A stretch of 17,443 bases of DNA from Pseudomonadota bacterium (GTDB lineage: Bacteria; Pseudomonadota; Alphaproteobacteria; Acetobacterales; Acetobacteraceae), in the NCBI GenBank assembly GCA_021808185.1, contig JAKBCB010000022.1:1-17443 (forward strand), in the 5' to 3' direction. A program made the translations under genes and the position numbers. Below are positions 1 to 6,254 of this stretch, piece by piece. The number at the start of each line of letters is the position of its first letter. Within the stretch, counting starts at the first letter, position 1. Below the pieces are notes generated by a model that was given only the letters and a program-made list of their open reading frames with translations, had not been told where the DNA came from and made no database searches.

Positions 1-16
1 CTGCCCCTGCACCCCG

Positions 17-35
17 CTGGGGCCGGCGGCCCCAG
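17..35. repeat. Short hairpin, perfect 8-bp stem
   Basis: CTGGGGCC at 17-24 is complementary to GGCCCCAG at 28-35 around a 3-base loop. It is the first of three similar GC-rich hairpins in the 131 bases downstream of argF. No run of T follows on either strand, so it is not a standard intrinsic terminator. It may be part of a dispersed intergenic repeat or of a processing/termination region. No gene is visible in 1-131, and the neighbouring gene lies outside the window. Confidence 0.45.
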
Positions 36-84
36 GCCCCGGCCACGGCCTATATTCCGTATTCATAACTAAATTCGCGCCGGT

Positions 85-129
85 CCAGGGCCGCATGGCC
101 CTGGCGGGGTCGAGGGGCAGCGCCCCTCG
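85..129 (-). terminator. Tandem hairpins downstream of argF (possible terminator)
   Basis: There are two perfect hairpins. CCAGGGCC (85-92) pairs with GGCCCTGG (97-104) around GCAT. CGAGGGGC (111-118) pairs with GCCCCTCG (122-129) around AGC. The second begins 2 bases past the argF stop codon on the minus strand, so this is the natural place for argDF transcription to end. Neither hairpin has a U-tract, so termination would depend on Rho or on the tandem structure. The pair joined by a GGGGT linker also looks like a reusable intergenic repeat unit. Confidence 0.45.
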
Positions 130-131
130 CC

Positions 132-1094
132 TTACCTTCCCGCCAGCGCCCAGGCGAGCACGCCCTTCTGGGCGTGCAGCCGGTTTTCCGCTTCGTCGAA
201 CACCACCGATTGCGGACCGTCGATGACCTCGGCGGTCACTTCCTCGCCGCGATGTGCCGGCAGGCAGTGCATGAAGATCGCATCCGGGGCGGCGCGCGCC
301 ATCAGCGCCGCGTCCACCCGGAACGGGGCCAGCAGGTTGTGCCGCGCCGTCTGCGGGTCGTCGGACATGCTGACCCAGGTATCCGTCACCACGCAGCGCG
401 CCCCCGCCACGGCCGCCACCGGGTCTTCCGTCAGTTCGATCCTCGCCCCGTGCGCCCGCGCCCAGGCCACCACCTCCTCCGGCGGCCGCAGCGCCTCGGG
501 CGTGGCGAGCCGGAGCGTGAAGCCGAACAGCGCCGCCGCCTCGATCATGCTTTTGGCGACGTTGTTGCCGTCGCCGCACCACGCCACCACCTGTCCCGCG
601 ATCGGGCCGCGATGCTCCTCGAAGGTCAGCACGTCGGCCATGATCTGGCAGGGATGGCTTGCCGCCGTCAGCCCATTGATGACCGGCACCGTCGCATACG
701 CCGCCATCTCGGTCAGTTTTTCGTGCGCGTCGGTGCGCAGCATGATGGCGTCCACGTAGCGCGAGAGCACGCGCGCGGTGTCGGCGATGCTCTCGCCGCG
801 CCCGAGTTGCGTCTCCTTGCCGGACAGCACCACGACATCGCCGCCGAGCTGGCGGATGCCGACCTCGAAGCTGGTGCGGGTGCGGGTGCTTGGCTTCTCG
901 AAGATCAGCGCCACGGTGCGCCCGGCGAGCGGGCGGGAGGTGACCCCCCCCGCCGCCTTGAACCCGCTGGCGATGTCGAGCATGTGGCGCAGCGTCGCCG
1001 TATCGAAATCGCGCAGGTCGAGGAAGTGGCGGGGCGCGATCCGCGCCCCGTCCTGCTCGGACCCGCCGGCGGCGGTGGCCCGACGCATCGCCAT
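132..1094 (-). CDS. argF: Ornithine carbamoyltransferase
   Basis: This enzyme joins ornithine and carbamoyl phosphate to make citrulline, the sixth step of arginine synthesis, in the cytoplasm. The 320-residue product has the family's usual length and motifs. The carbamoyl-phosphate loop STRTRTSFEVG lies near residue 60, HPCQIMADVLT is mid-protein, an SMG-like loop appears as WVSMSDD, and HCLPAHRGEEV is near the C-terminus. The reading frame also opens at a GTG at 1109. I prefer the ATG at 1094 because GGAGGTG lies about 6 bases upstream of it, and that motif would be inside the coding sequence if the GTG were used. ATG 1088 is a further alternative. It lies 19 bases downstream of the argD stop, so the two almost certainly share a transcript. 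I saw no missing key residue. Confidence 0.95.
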   Translation of the reverse strand: MAMRRATAAGGSEQDGARIAPRHFLDLRDFDTATLRHMLDIASGFKAAGGVTSRPLAGRTVALIFEKPSTRTRTSFEVGIRQLGGDVVVLSGKETQLGRGESIADTARVLSRYVDAIMLRTDAHEKLTEMAAYATVPVINGLTAASHPCQIMADVLTFEEHRGPIAGQVVAWCGDGNNVAKSMIEAAALFGFTLRLATPEALRPPEEVVAWARAHGARIELTEDPVAAVAGARCVVTDTWVSMSDDPQTARHNLLAPFRVDAALMARAAPDAIFMHCLPAHRGEEVTAEVIDGPQSVVFDEAENRLHAQKGVLAWALAGR

Positions 1095-1113
1095 GCCCGT
1101 CACCTCCACCGCC

Positions 1114-2310
1114 TCACTTCGCCGCCACGCGGGACGCGGACGGCAGGCAGCGTCGCGCGCCGCGCCGCATCATCTCCAGCGCCTCGGCGATCTCCGCGTC
1201 CGAGACGATCAGCGGCGGCGCCAGGCGCACCACGTTGTCCCCGGCCCCCACCGAGAGCAGGCCCTCGGCGGTGAACGCGGCCTGGACCTCGGTGTTCGGC
1301 ACCACGCATTTCAGGCCGAGCAGCAGGCCCGCCCCGCGCGCATCCTCGAACACATCGGGGAACTCCGCCGCGACCTGCACCAGACCGCGCCAGAAGATGC
1401 GGGCGCGGCGGTCCACGTCGGCCAGGAAGCCCGGTGCCAGCACCACGTCCAGCACCGCGTTGGCGGCGGCGCAGGCGAGCGGGTTGCCGCCGAAGGTCGT
1501 GCCGTGCGTGCCCGCCGTCAGGTGTTTGGCCACGCTCTCCCTGGCGAGAATGGCCCCCATCGGGAAGCCGCCGGCGATGCCTTTCGCCGCCGACATCACG
1601 TCCGGGACGATCCCCGCCCACTCATGGGCAAACAGCTTTCCGGACCGACCCATGCCCGACTGGATTTCATCCATGCCGAGGATCAACCCGAACTCGTCGC
1701 AGGTGGCGCGCAAATCCCGGAGAAATTGCAGATGCGCCGGGCGGATGCCGCCCTCGCCCTGCACCGGCTCGACCAGGATGCCTGCCGTGTGCGGCCCGAT
1801 GGCGTCGCGCACGGCGTTGAGGTTGTTGAACGGGACATGGTCGAACCCGTCCACCTCCGGCCCGAAGCCCTTGAGGTATTTGGCATTGCCGGTGGCGGCC
1901 AGCATCGCCAGGGTCCGCCCGTGGAACGCGCCCTCGAAGCAAATGACGCGAAAACGTTCCGGATGGCCGGTTTCGTACTGGGCGCGGCGGATCATCTTCA
2001 CCATGCCCTCGTTGGCTTCCGCCCCCGAGTTGCAGAAGAACACGCTGTCCGCGAACGTCGCCGCCACCAGCCGGGCGGCGAGCTTCTCCGCCTGCGGCAC
2101 GCGGTACAGGTTGGAGACGTGCATCACCTTGTGCGCCTGCTCGGCGATGGCCGCCGTCAGGCCCGGGTGGTTGTGCCCGAGCGAGGAGGTGGCGATGCCC
2201 GCCCCGAAATCGAGGAATCGTCGCCCATCGCCTGTGTACAGCCAGCAGCCCTCGCCCCGCTCGAAGGCGAGGTCGGCGCGGTTGTAGGTGGGCATCAGGG
2301 CGGGAATCAT
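1114..2310 (-). CDS. argD: Acetylornithine aminotransferase (PLP-dependent)
   Basis: This class III aminotransferase converts N-acetylglutamate semialdehyde plus glutamate to N2-acetylornithine; many homologues also act on succinyldiaminopimelate in lysine synthesis. The 398-residue product shows the fold-type I signature. NSGAEANE contacts the cofactor phosphate, FHGRTLA is present, Asp214 in GMDEIQSGMGR contacts the pyridine nitrogen, and Lys243 in SAAKGIAGGFPMGA forms the Schiff base. The open frame runs about 85 codons further upstream but is low-complexity Arg/Ala/Pro there. ATG 2310 gives the typical N-terminus and is preceded by AAGGATTCGAGAGG. ATG 2295 is an in-frame alternative. It lies upstream of argF on the same strand, a common alphaproteobacterial arginine pair. 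Confidence 0.95.
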   Translation of the reverse strand: MIPALMPTYNRADLAFERGEGCWLYTGDGRRFLDFGAGIATSSLGHNHPGLTAAIAEQAHKVMHVSNLYRVPQAEKLAARLVAATFADSVFFCNSGAEANEGMVKMIRRAQYETGHPERFRVICFEGAFHGRTLAMLAATGNAKYLKGFGPEVDGFDHVPFNNLNAVRDAIGPHTAGILVEPVQGEGGIRPAHLQFLRDLRATCDEFGLILGMDEIQSGMGRSGKLFAHEWAGIVPDVMSAAKGIAGGFPMGAILARESVAKHLTAGTHGTTFGGNPLACAAANAVLDVVLAPGFLADVDRRARIFWRGLVQVAAEFPDVFEDARGAGLLLGLKCVVPNTEVQAAFTAEGLLSVGAGDNVVRLAPPLIVSDAEIAEALEMMRRGARRCLPSASRVAAK

Positions 2311-2686
2311 GCCTCTCGAATCCTTGTTCTCCCGCGCGGGCCTCGGCCCGCCGGGTCGCTCCCTCGCTGCTGCACCGCCGGCGCCCCGGCGCGGGCGGTT
2401 GCGAGAAGAATGCGCAGAATGAGCCGCCGTCGCGACGCGAGTCAAACGCACCCGGCGCCGCCGATGGGGCGCGGCGGCGGGCACGACGGACGTGATGCGC
2501 GGTGGTGGCGTTTTCCGTTGCCGCGCGGGCGATCGAACGCGTAGAAATGAACAGCGGTACGGCAAATTAACGCGAACACGTGTCTGAGTCGCATGTCAGG
2601 CGCGATGCGGCATGTTTGTATGAATACCGCGAACAAGGATGGCGCGGGACTCACCCGCATCAGCATCCAAAAGAGGACGCGCAGCC
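2311..2686. other. Gene-free divergent region between argD and the 93-residue gene
   Basis: This stretch must contain the minus-strand promoter of argD and the plus-strand promoter of the small gene at 2687. The part nearest argD is very GC-rich. Positions 2540-2640 are more A+T-rich and are the likeliest promoter zone, but I could not find a convincing -35/-10 pair with proper spacing on either strand. Three GANTC sites (the CcrM methylase target in alphaproteobacteria) occur at 2318, 2586 and 2648. I see no RNA gene or convincing coding sequence. Confidence 0.5.
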
Positions 2687-2968
2687 ATGGAAATCTGTAT
2701 CAACTACGGCGGCCACGTGCACTGCTTCGTCATTCCCGTGATCGAGGTGCCCGTCCGCTGGCCGCACCCCGGCCCCGGCCCCGTCAACTATCCGCAGATG
2801 TTCCAGGACGGCATGATCCTGGCGTCGATACAGAACCTCGCGCAGCATGTCGCCGACGCGAAGGTGAAACAGTCGCTGCACGAGGGGCTGGCCGCCGCCA
2901 CCAAGGCGATGCAGCAACATGCTGGCGAGCAGGTGACGATCCGCCAGAGCGCGGGCGCCAAGGCCTGA
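2687..2968 (+). CDS. Uncharacterised 93-residue protein
   Basis: I do not recognise the family. The product begins MEICINYGGHVHCF and has a Pro-rich turn with two Pro-Gly-Pro-like steps near residues 26-33. The second half is an Ala/Gln/Lys-rich, probably helical segment ending in QVTIRQSAGAKA. It has no signal peptide, membrane helix or zinc motif. The two cysteines (residues 4 and 13) and two histidines near the N-terminus are the only candidate metal or redox residues. ATG 2687 was chosen because AAGAGGA lies 9 bases upstream; the frame also opens at 2639 but the extra residues look non-coding. The gene stands alone between a divergent promoter region and a strong hairpin, suggesting its own transcript. 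Codon use matches its neighbours, so it is probably real. Confidence 0.7.
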   Translation: MEICINYGGHVHCFVIPVIEVPVRWPHPGPGPVNYPQMFQDGMILASIQNLAQHVADAKVKQSLHEGLAAATKAMQQHAGEQVTIRQSAGAKA

Positions 2969-2986
2969 ACCCTGGCCCAGTGCCGC

Positions 2987-3028
2987 GCCACCGCCGCGTG
3001 GGCTCTTGCAAGCCCCCGCGGCGGTGGC
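2987..3028 (+). terminator. Strong hairpin between the 93-residue gene and recX
   Basis: GCCACCGCCGCG (2987-2998) is perfectly complementary to CGCGGCGGTGGC (3017-3028). The inner bases 3000-3004 and 3011-3015 extend the stem after one mismatch. It begins 18 bases after the upstream stop codon, which fits a terminator, but no U-tract follows. The right arm ends 12 bases before the recX start codon and contains the only ribosome-binding-like purines there (GGTGG), so it may also control recX translation. Confidence 0.6.
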
Positions 3029-3040
3029 ATCGTTGCGGCC

Positions 3041-3622
3041 ATGACCGACGAAGACGACGACCCCACCGGCCCGCCGCCGGATGCGGCCAGCCTGCACGAA
3101 GCGGCGGTGGCCTATCTCGCACGCTACGGCGCGACGCGGGCGACGCTCGCGCGGGCACTGAACCGGCGTGTCGATCGCTGGTTGCGTGGGGCAACGGGGC
3201 CCGGGGCGGCGGCGCAGGCGGCGGCGGCGAAGCGGGCGGTGCCGGAGGTCGTGGCGCGCCTGGCCGACGCCGGCGCGGTGAACGACGCCGCTTTCGCCCA
3301 CAGCCGTGCCAGGAAGCTCGCCCGCACCGGCCATTCGCACCGTGCCTCGGCTGCGCACTTGGCCGCGCGCGGCGTGCCGCCGGACCTGGTGCGCACCGCC
3401 CTGCCGCCGGACGAGACGCGCGAACTGGCCGCCGCCGTGACCTATCTGCGCCGCCGCCGCCTCGGCCCGTTCCGGGCGGCCGAGGCGCCGCCGGAGGGGC
3501 GGCTGAAAGACCTGGGAAGTCTCGCGCGGGCAGGGTTTTCCGGCGATCTGGCGCGCCGCGCGATGGCTTTGACGCGCGATGAGGCCGAGGCGCTGCTGCT
3601 CGCCAGCCGCCGCGATGCCTGA
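3041..3622 (+). CDS. recX: RecX family regulatory protein
   Basis: RecX binds RecA filaments and blocks their growth, tempering recombination and the SOS response. The 193-residue product is all-helical, Arg/Ala-rich and built of the repeated three-helix units typical of the family. Recognisable segments are YLARYGATRATLARAL near residues 27-42, VARLADAGAVNDAAFAHSRAR near 71-91, HLAARGVPPDLVRTAL near 107-122 and YLRRRRLGPFR near 134-144. A final LARAGFSGDLARRAM follows. The short acidic N-terminus (TDEDDD) is variable in the family. No recA is in the window, so recX stands apart from its partner, as is common in alphaproteobacteria. No good Shine-Dalgarno sequence precedes the ATG, and a stable hairpin ends 12 bases upstream. 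Confidence 0.85.
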   Translation: MTDEDDDPTGPPPDAASLHEAAVAYLARYGATRATLARALNRRVDRWLRGATGPGAAAQAAAAKRAVPEVVARLADAGAVNDAAFAHSRARKLARTGHSHRASAAHLAARGVPPDLVRTALPPDETRELAAAVTYLRRRRLGPFRAAEAPPEGRLKDLGSLARAGFSGDLARRAMALTRDEAEALLLASRRDA

Positions 3623-3631
3623 CCAGCCGAG

Positions 3632-3800
3632 GGAAAAGGAAAGGGCGGCACGCTCCGGCATGCCGCCCTTGAGTGTCCGCCCGCTCCGTGCAAGACCCGC
3701 ACGCTGAACCGGCGGAGGGGGGAGGGAGTCCGAAGCCAGTCACCGTCGCTTCCCCCGCAGGATCGCGCGTGAGCGTGACTAAATAGTTAAATTAGCGATC
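3632..3800 (-). ncRNA. Candidate minus-strand small RNA (tentative)
   Basis: The 230 bases between recX and the CoA-transferase gene contain no convincing open frame. Read on the minus strand, an A+T-rich stretch (about 3776-3800) could hold a promoter. A structured body follows, with a CGTGC/GCACG stem near 3687-3703 and complementary G- and C-rich blocks at about 3714-3760. It ends in the 10-bp hairpin with a T-rich tail. I compared it by eye with SRP RNA, 6S, RNase P and common riboswitches and recognised none. The A+T-rich stretch could equally be the promoter of the plus-strand gene at 3853. Confidence 0.25.
3641..3670. terminator. Hairpin after recX, terminator-like on the minus strand
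   Basis: AAGGGCGGCA (3641-3650) and TGCCGCCCTT (3661-3670) form a perfect 10-bp stem with a 10-base loop. It lies 19 bases after the recX stop codon. On the plus strand it is followed by GAGTGTCC, a poor U-tract. On the minus strand the exit sequence is TTTCCTTTTCCC, much closer to an intrinsic terminator. It could serve recX weakly and stop a leftward transcript efficiently. Confidence 0.55.
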
Positions 3801-3852
3801 CAACGATCGCGAAATCGACAAGTCCGGCCGCCTTACGCATCAGGAGTTCGCG

Positions 3853-5040
3853 ATGGCCCCTCCCGTCCCGCCGGCCCGCCCCGGCCCGCTGGCTGGTCTG
3901 AAGGTGCTGGAACTCGGCCACTACATCGCCGGCCCCTTCTGCACCCGGGTGCTCGCCGATCTCGGCGCCGAGGTGGTGAAGGTGGAGCCGCCCGGCGGCG
4001 ACCCGATCCGGGGCTGGGGCGCCAAGGCCCATGGCCATCCGGTGTGGTTCAGCATCCATGGCCGCAACAAGCTCTCGGTCGTGCTCGACCTCAAGACGCA
4101 GCGCGAGACGGCATTGCGGCTGGCCGCGCGCGCCGACGTGGTGGTGGAGAATTTCCGCCCCGGTTACATCGAGCGCATCGGCCTCGGCCCCGCCGACATC
4201 CATGCCGTGAATCCGCGCGTGGTGATCGCGCGCATCTCCGGCTACGGCCAGGATGGCCCGTACCGCGACCGCCCCTCGTTCGGCGCCATCGGCGAGGCGA
4301 TGGGCGGCATCCGGCACCTCACCGGCTACCCCGCCGGCACCACCGACCTGCCGCCGCCGCGCTGCGGTGTCTCGCTGTCCGACGACGTGGCCGGGCTGTA
4401 TGCGGCCATCGGGCTGCTGGCGGCGGTGTATCAGCGCGACGTGACGGGCACCGGGCGCGGCCGGGTGATCGACGTCAACCTCGTCGATTCCGTGCTCAGC
4501 CTGATGGACGGGATGCTGCCCGAATACGCGATGGACGGGCGGGTGCGCCAGCCGCAGGGGGCGGCGATCCTGACCGCGGCGCCGAGCAACACCTACCCCT
4601 GCGCCGACGGCAAATGGCTGTGCGTTGCCGGCAATTCCGACCCGATCTTCCGCCGCCTCGCCGCCACGATCGGCCGGCCGGAGCTGGCCGACGACCCGCG
4701 CTACAGCGACAACCGCGCCCGCTGCGCCCATGCGCGCGAGCTGGACGCCGCCATTGCCGCCTGGACGCGCACGCTCCCGGCGGCCGAGGCGGAGGCGCGG
4801 CTGGAGGCAGCCGAGGTGCCGGCCTCCAAGCTGTTCGACATCGCCGACATCGCCGCCGACCCGCATCTGCGCGCGCGCCAGGCGGTGCTGGACGTGGCCG
4901 ACCCGCTGATCGGCCCGACCCTGCATTTCGGCGCCGCCATCCGTTTCGACAACGAGGCGCCCTCGGATTTCCTGTCCTGGACCGGCCCGGCGCTCGGTGC
5001 CCACACCGAGTACGTGCTCGGCACGCTGCTCGGCGGCTGA
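3853..5040 (+). CDS. CaiB/BaiF family CoA-transferase
   Basis: Family III CoA-transferases move CoA between an acyl-CoA and a free carboxylic acid through an aspartyl-CoA anhydride intermediate. The 395-residue product has the usual length. It opens with LAGLKVLELGHYIAGPFCTRVLADLGAEVVKVEPP (in two parts around residues 11-45), followed by the GDPIRGWG turn, the NKLSVVLDLK strand, and VVVENFRPGYIERIGL. RISGYGQDGPYRDRPSF precedes the catalytic-Asp region, where the candidates are Asp177 and Asp178 in SLSDDVAG. The large domain continues through GRGRVIDVNLVDSVLS. AGGAG lies 6 bases before the ATG. The substrate cannot be told from sequence and no acyl-CoA pathway genes are nearby, so I give no symbol. 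It is probably soluble and cytoplasmic. Confidence 0.9.
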   Translation: MAPPVPPARPGPLAGLKVLELGHYIAGPFCTRVLADLGAEVVKVEPPGGDPIRGWGAKAHGHPVWFSIHGRNKLSVVLDLKTQRETALRLAARADVVVENFRPGYIERIGLGPADIHAVNPRVVIARISGYGQDGPYRDRPSFGAIGEAMGGIRHLTGYPAGTTDLPPPRCGVSLSDDVAGLYAAIGLLAAVYQRDVTGTGRGRVIDVNLVDSVLSLMDGMLPEYAMDGRVRQPQGAAILTAAPSNTYPCADGKWLCVAGNSDPIFRRLAATIGRPELADDPRYSDNRARCAHARELDAAIAAWTRTLPAAEAEARLEAAEVPASKLFDIADIAADPHLRARQAVLDVADPLIGPTLHFGAAIRFDNEAPSDFLSWTGPALGAHTEYVLGTLLGG

Positions 5041-5086
5041 TCGCGGTTGCGCCGACGCGGCGCATTTCGCCATGCTGGCCGGCGTG

Positions 5087-5620
5087 ATGCGTGCCATCGT
5101 CCTGTTCCTGCTGCTGTTCTCGCTGGCCGCCTGCGGCTCCGGCGAGCGGACGGGCCCCAATCTGGCGGCGGCGCGGTCCTATCCCGGCCTGACCTGCGCG
5201 CCGTTCGCCCGCGAACTGACGGGCCTCGCCCTCAGCGGCGATGCCGCCGACTGGTGGGCGGAGGCGTCCGGCCGCTATCCGCGCGTGAGCAGGCCCGCGG
5301 TGGGCGGCGTGTTGGTGTTCCGCCGTGCGCGGCGGCTTTCCTCGGGCCATGTCTCGGTGGTCTCGCGCGTGCTGGACGAGCGGCACATCGATGTCATCCA
5401 GGCCAACTGGGTGCCGGGCGAACTGGACGAGGACCAGTTGATCGTCGATGTCTCGCCGCGCAACGACTGGACCTCGGTGCGCGTGTGGTATCCGCCCACC
5501 AACCAGATGGGCACGCATGCCTACGCGACATATGGGTTCATCCTGCCGCCCACGCCGCTGGGGCACGACGCGCTGGCTGGCGGGGCGGAGCCGGCGGCGC
5601 GCGTCGCCACCGGCGGATAG
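5087..5620 (+). CDS. CHAP-domain lipoprotein, probable peptidoglycan hydrolase
   Basis: The 177-residue product begins with a compact lipoprotein signal, MRAIVLFLLLFSLAAC, whose Cys16 would be lipidated. This implies attachment to a membrane facing the periplasm. The rest is one CHAP (NlpC/P60-like) papain-fold domain. The expected order is visible: Cys37 in GLTCAPFAREL, His88 in SSGHVSVVSRV and Asn107 in IQANW, with an ADWWAEASGRYPR segment between Cys and His. Such enzymes cut peptide bonds or the sugar-peptide amide in peptidoglycan. No cell-wall-binding domain is attached. The start is uncertain: ATG 5087 gives the best signal peptide, ATG 5072 adds five residues, and neither has a strong ribosome-binding site. 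It lies 46 bases after the CoA-transferase, so the two may be co-transcribed. Confidence 0.8.
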   Translation: MRAIVLFLLLFSLAACGSGERTGPNLAAARSYPGLTCAPFARELTGLALSGDAADWWAEASGRYPRVSRPAVGGVLVFRRARRLSSGHVSVVSRVLDERHIDVIQANWVPGELDEDQLIVDVSPRNDWTSVRVWYPPTNQMGTHAYATYGFILPPTPLGHDALAGGAEPAARVATGG

Positions 5621-5751
5621 CCGCGCCCGCCGACCCGCCCCTGGCCTTCGCGCGCGAACCGCGCTACGCAGACTGTGGAAACATCGCTTGCACCGCCATG
5701 GCGGGCGGGCCATGTCGTATGGCCTGGGGCTTTCCCGGGATGGAGGGCGTG

Positions 5752-5994
5752 ATGGGTAGTTTCAGCATTTGGCACTGGCTGGTCGTGCTGCTCGTGGTGC
5801 TGCTGCTGTTCGGCGGCGGCAAGGTCAGCGGGCTGATGGGCGACTTCGCCAAGGGCATCAAGGCGTTCAAGAAGAATATGGCGGACGATAGCGATGCCTC
5901 GATGGAGGCCGCGGCAGACAAGCCGACGGGCACCATCTCGCCGCCGGGCGCGCATGCCGGCGGCAACCAGTCCACCCCCGCCCGTCAGGGCTGA
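5752..5994 (+). CDS. tatA: Twin-arginine translocase subunit TatA
   Basis: TatA multimerises to form the pore or membrane-weakening element that moves folded proteins across the inner membrane. The 80-residue product has the family layout. A very short N-terminus (MGSFSIWHW) is followed by one membrane helix rich in Leu/Val (about residues 7-20), the conserved Phe20-Gly21 hinge, and an amphipathic helix (LMGDFAKGIKAFKKNM). The acidic, unstructured tail ends in PARQG. ATG 5752 was preferred over ATG 5740 because GGAGGG lies 4 bases before it and the N-terminus then matches known TatA. No tatB or tatC is next to it, so this copy is separated from its partners. Tandem hairpins follow the stop codon. 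Confidence 0.93.
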   Translation: MGSFSIWHWLVVLLVVLLLFGGGKVSGLMGDFAKGIKAFKKNMADDSDASMEAAADKPTGTISPPGAHAGGNQSTPARQG

Positions 5995-6015
5995 TCCCGC
6001 ATCGGCTGCCGCGCG

Positions 6016-6054
6016 CCGGACCGCCAGCGGTCCGGTCGGGCGTTGTCGGCCCGA
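6016..6054 (+). terminator. Tandem hairpins downstream of tatA
   Basis: CCGGACCGC (6016-6024) is complementary to GCGGTCCGG (6027-6035), giving an 8-bp stem with a CCAG-type loop. TCGGGC (6036-6041) pairs with GCCCGA (6049-6054). The block starts 21 bases after the tatA stop codon and probably ends its transcript, although no U-tract follows. Confidence 0.5.
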
Positions 6055-6155
6055 CTGTCAGGGAGCGCGCCGCGCCCCCCGTCGGCGCGGCTCGTTGTGA
6101 TGCGCGCGCATGGGCGGGTGCCTGTACGCACCAGATGTTGTGGGCAGCAGGCAAG

Positions 6156-6164
6156 TTGTCCACA
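6156..6164 (+). promoter_or_regulatory. DnaA-box-like site upstream of gcrA
   Basis: TTGTCCACA differs from the DnaA-box consensus TTATNCACA at one position. It lies 99 bases before the gcrA start codon and 29 bases upstream of the probable -35 element, a suitable place for an activator. In Caulobacter DnaA promotes gcrA transcription, so the placement makes biological sense, but a 9-base match can arise by chance. Confidence 0.45.
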
Positions 6165-6193
6165 AGTTTTATCGCCGGCCACCGCTTCCGCCA

Positions 6194-6222
6194 TTGAGTG
6201 CCGTCCCCATGGCCAATACAGT
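6194..6222 (+). promoter_or_regulatory. Probable sigma70 promoter of gcrA
   Basis: TTGAGT (6194-6199) and TACAGT (6217-6222) are separated by exactly 17 bases and match the -35 and -10 consensus at four of six positions each. Transcription would start near 6229, leaving a 25-base leader with GGGGAGG before the gcrA ATG. No GANTC site overlaps it. Confidence 0.55.
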
Positions 6223-6254
6223 ATGTTGTAGGTTGCGGTCGGGGAGGCCACGAG

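Noticed and set aside
174..2544. Long plus-strand frames opposite argF and argD
   Set aside because: They are frame shadows of the two arginine genes, with Arg/Ala/Pro-rich translations and no domain motifs.
2442..2666. 74-codon minus-strand frame upstream of argD
   Set aside because: It spans the divergent promoter region, its second half is Arg/Pro/His-rich low complexity, and no family pattern is visible; it is probably a chance frame in GC-rich DNA.
3700..3770. Resemblance of a short G-rich segment to the start of RNase P RNA, and to a cobalamin riboswitch end
   Set aside because: Only about 20 bases look similar, the rest of either RNA is absent, and there is no room for RNase P RNA before the next gene.
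5646..5657. TTCGCGCGCGAA palindrome upstream of tatA
   Set aside because: A perfect 12-base palindrome made mostly of CG repeats is easily produced by chance at this GC content, and no regulator is known to me for it.
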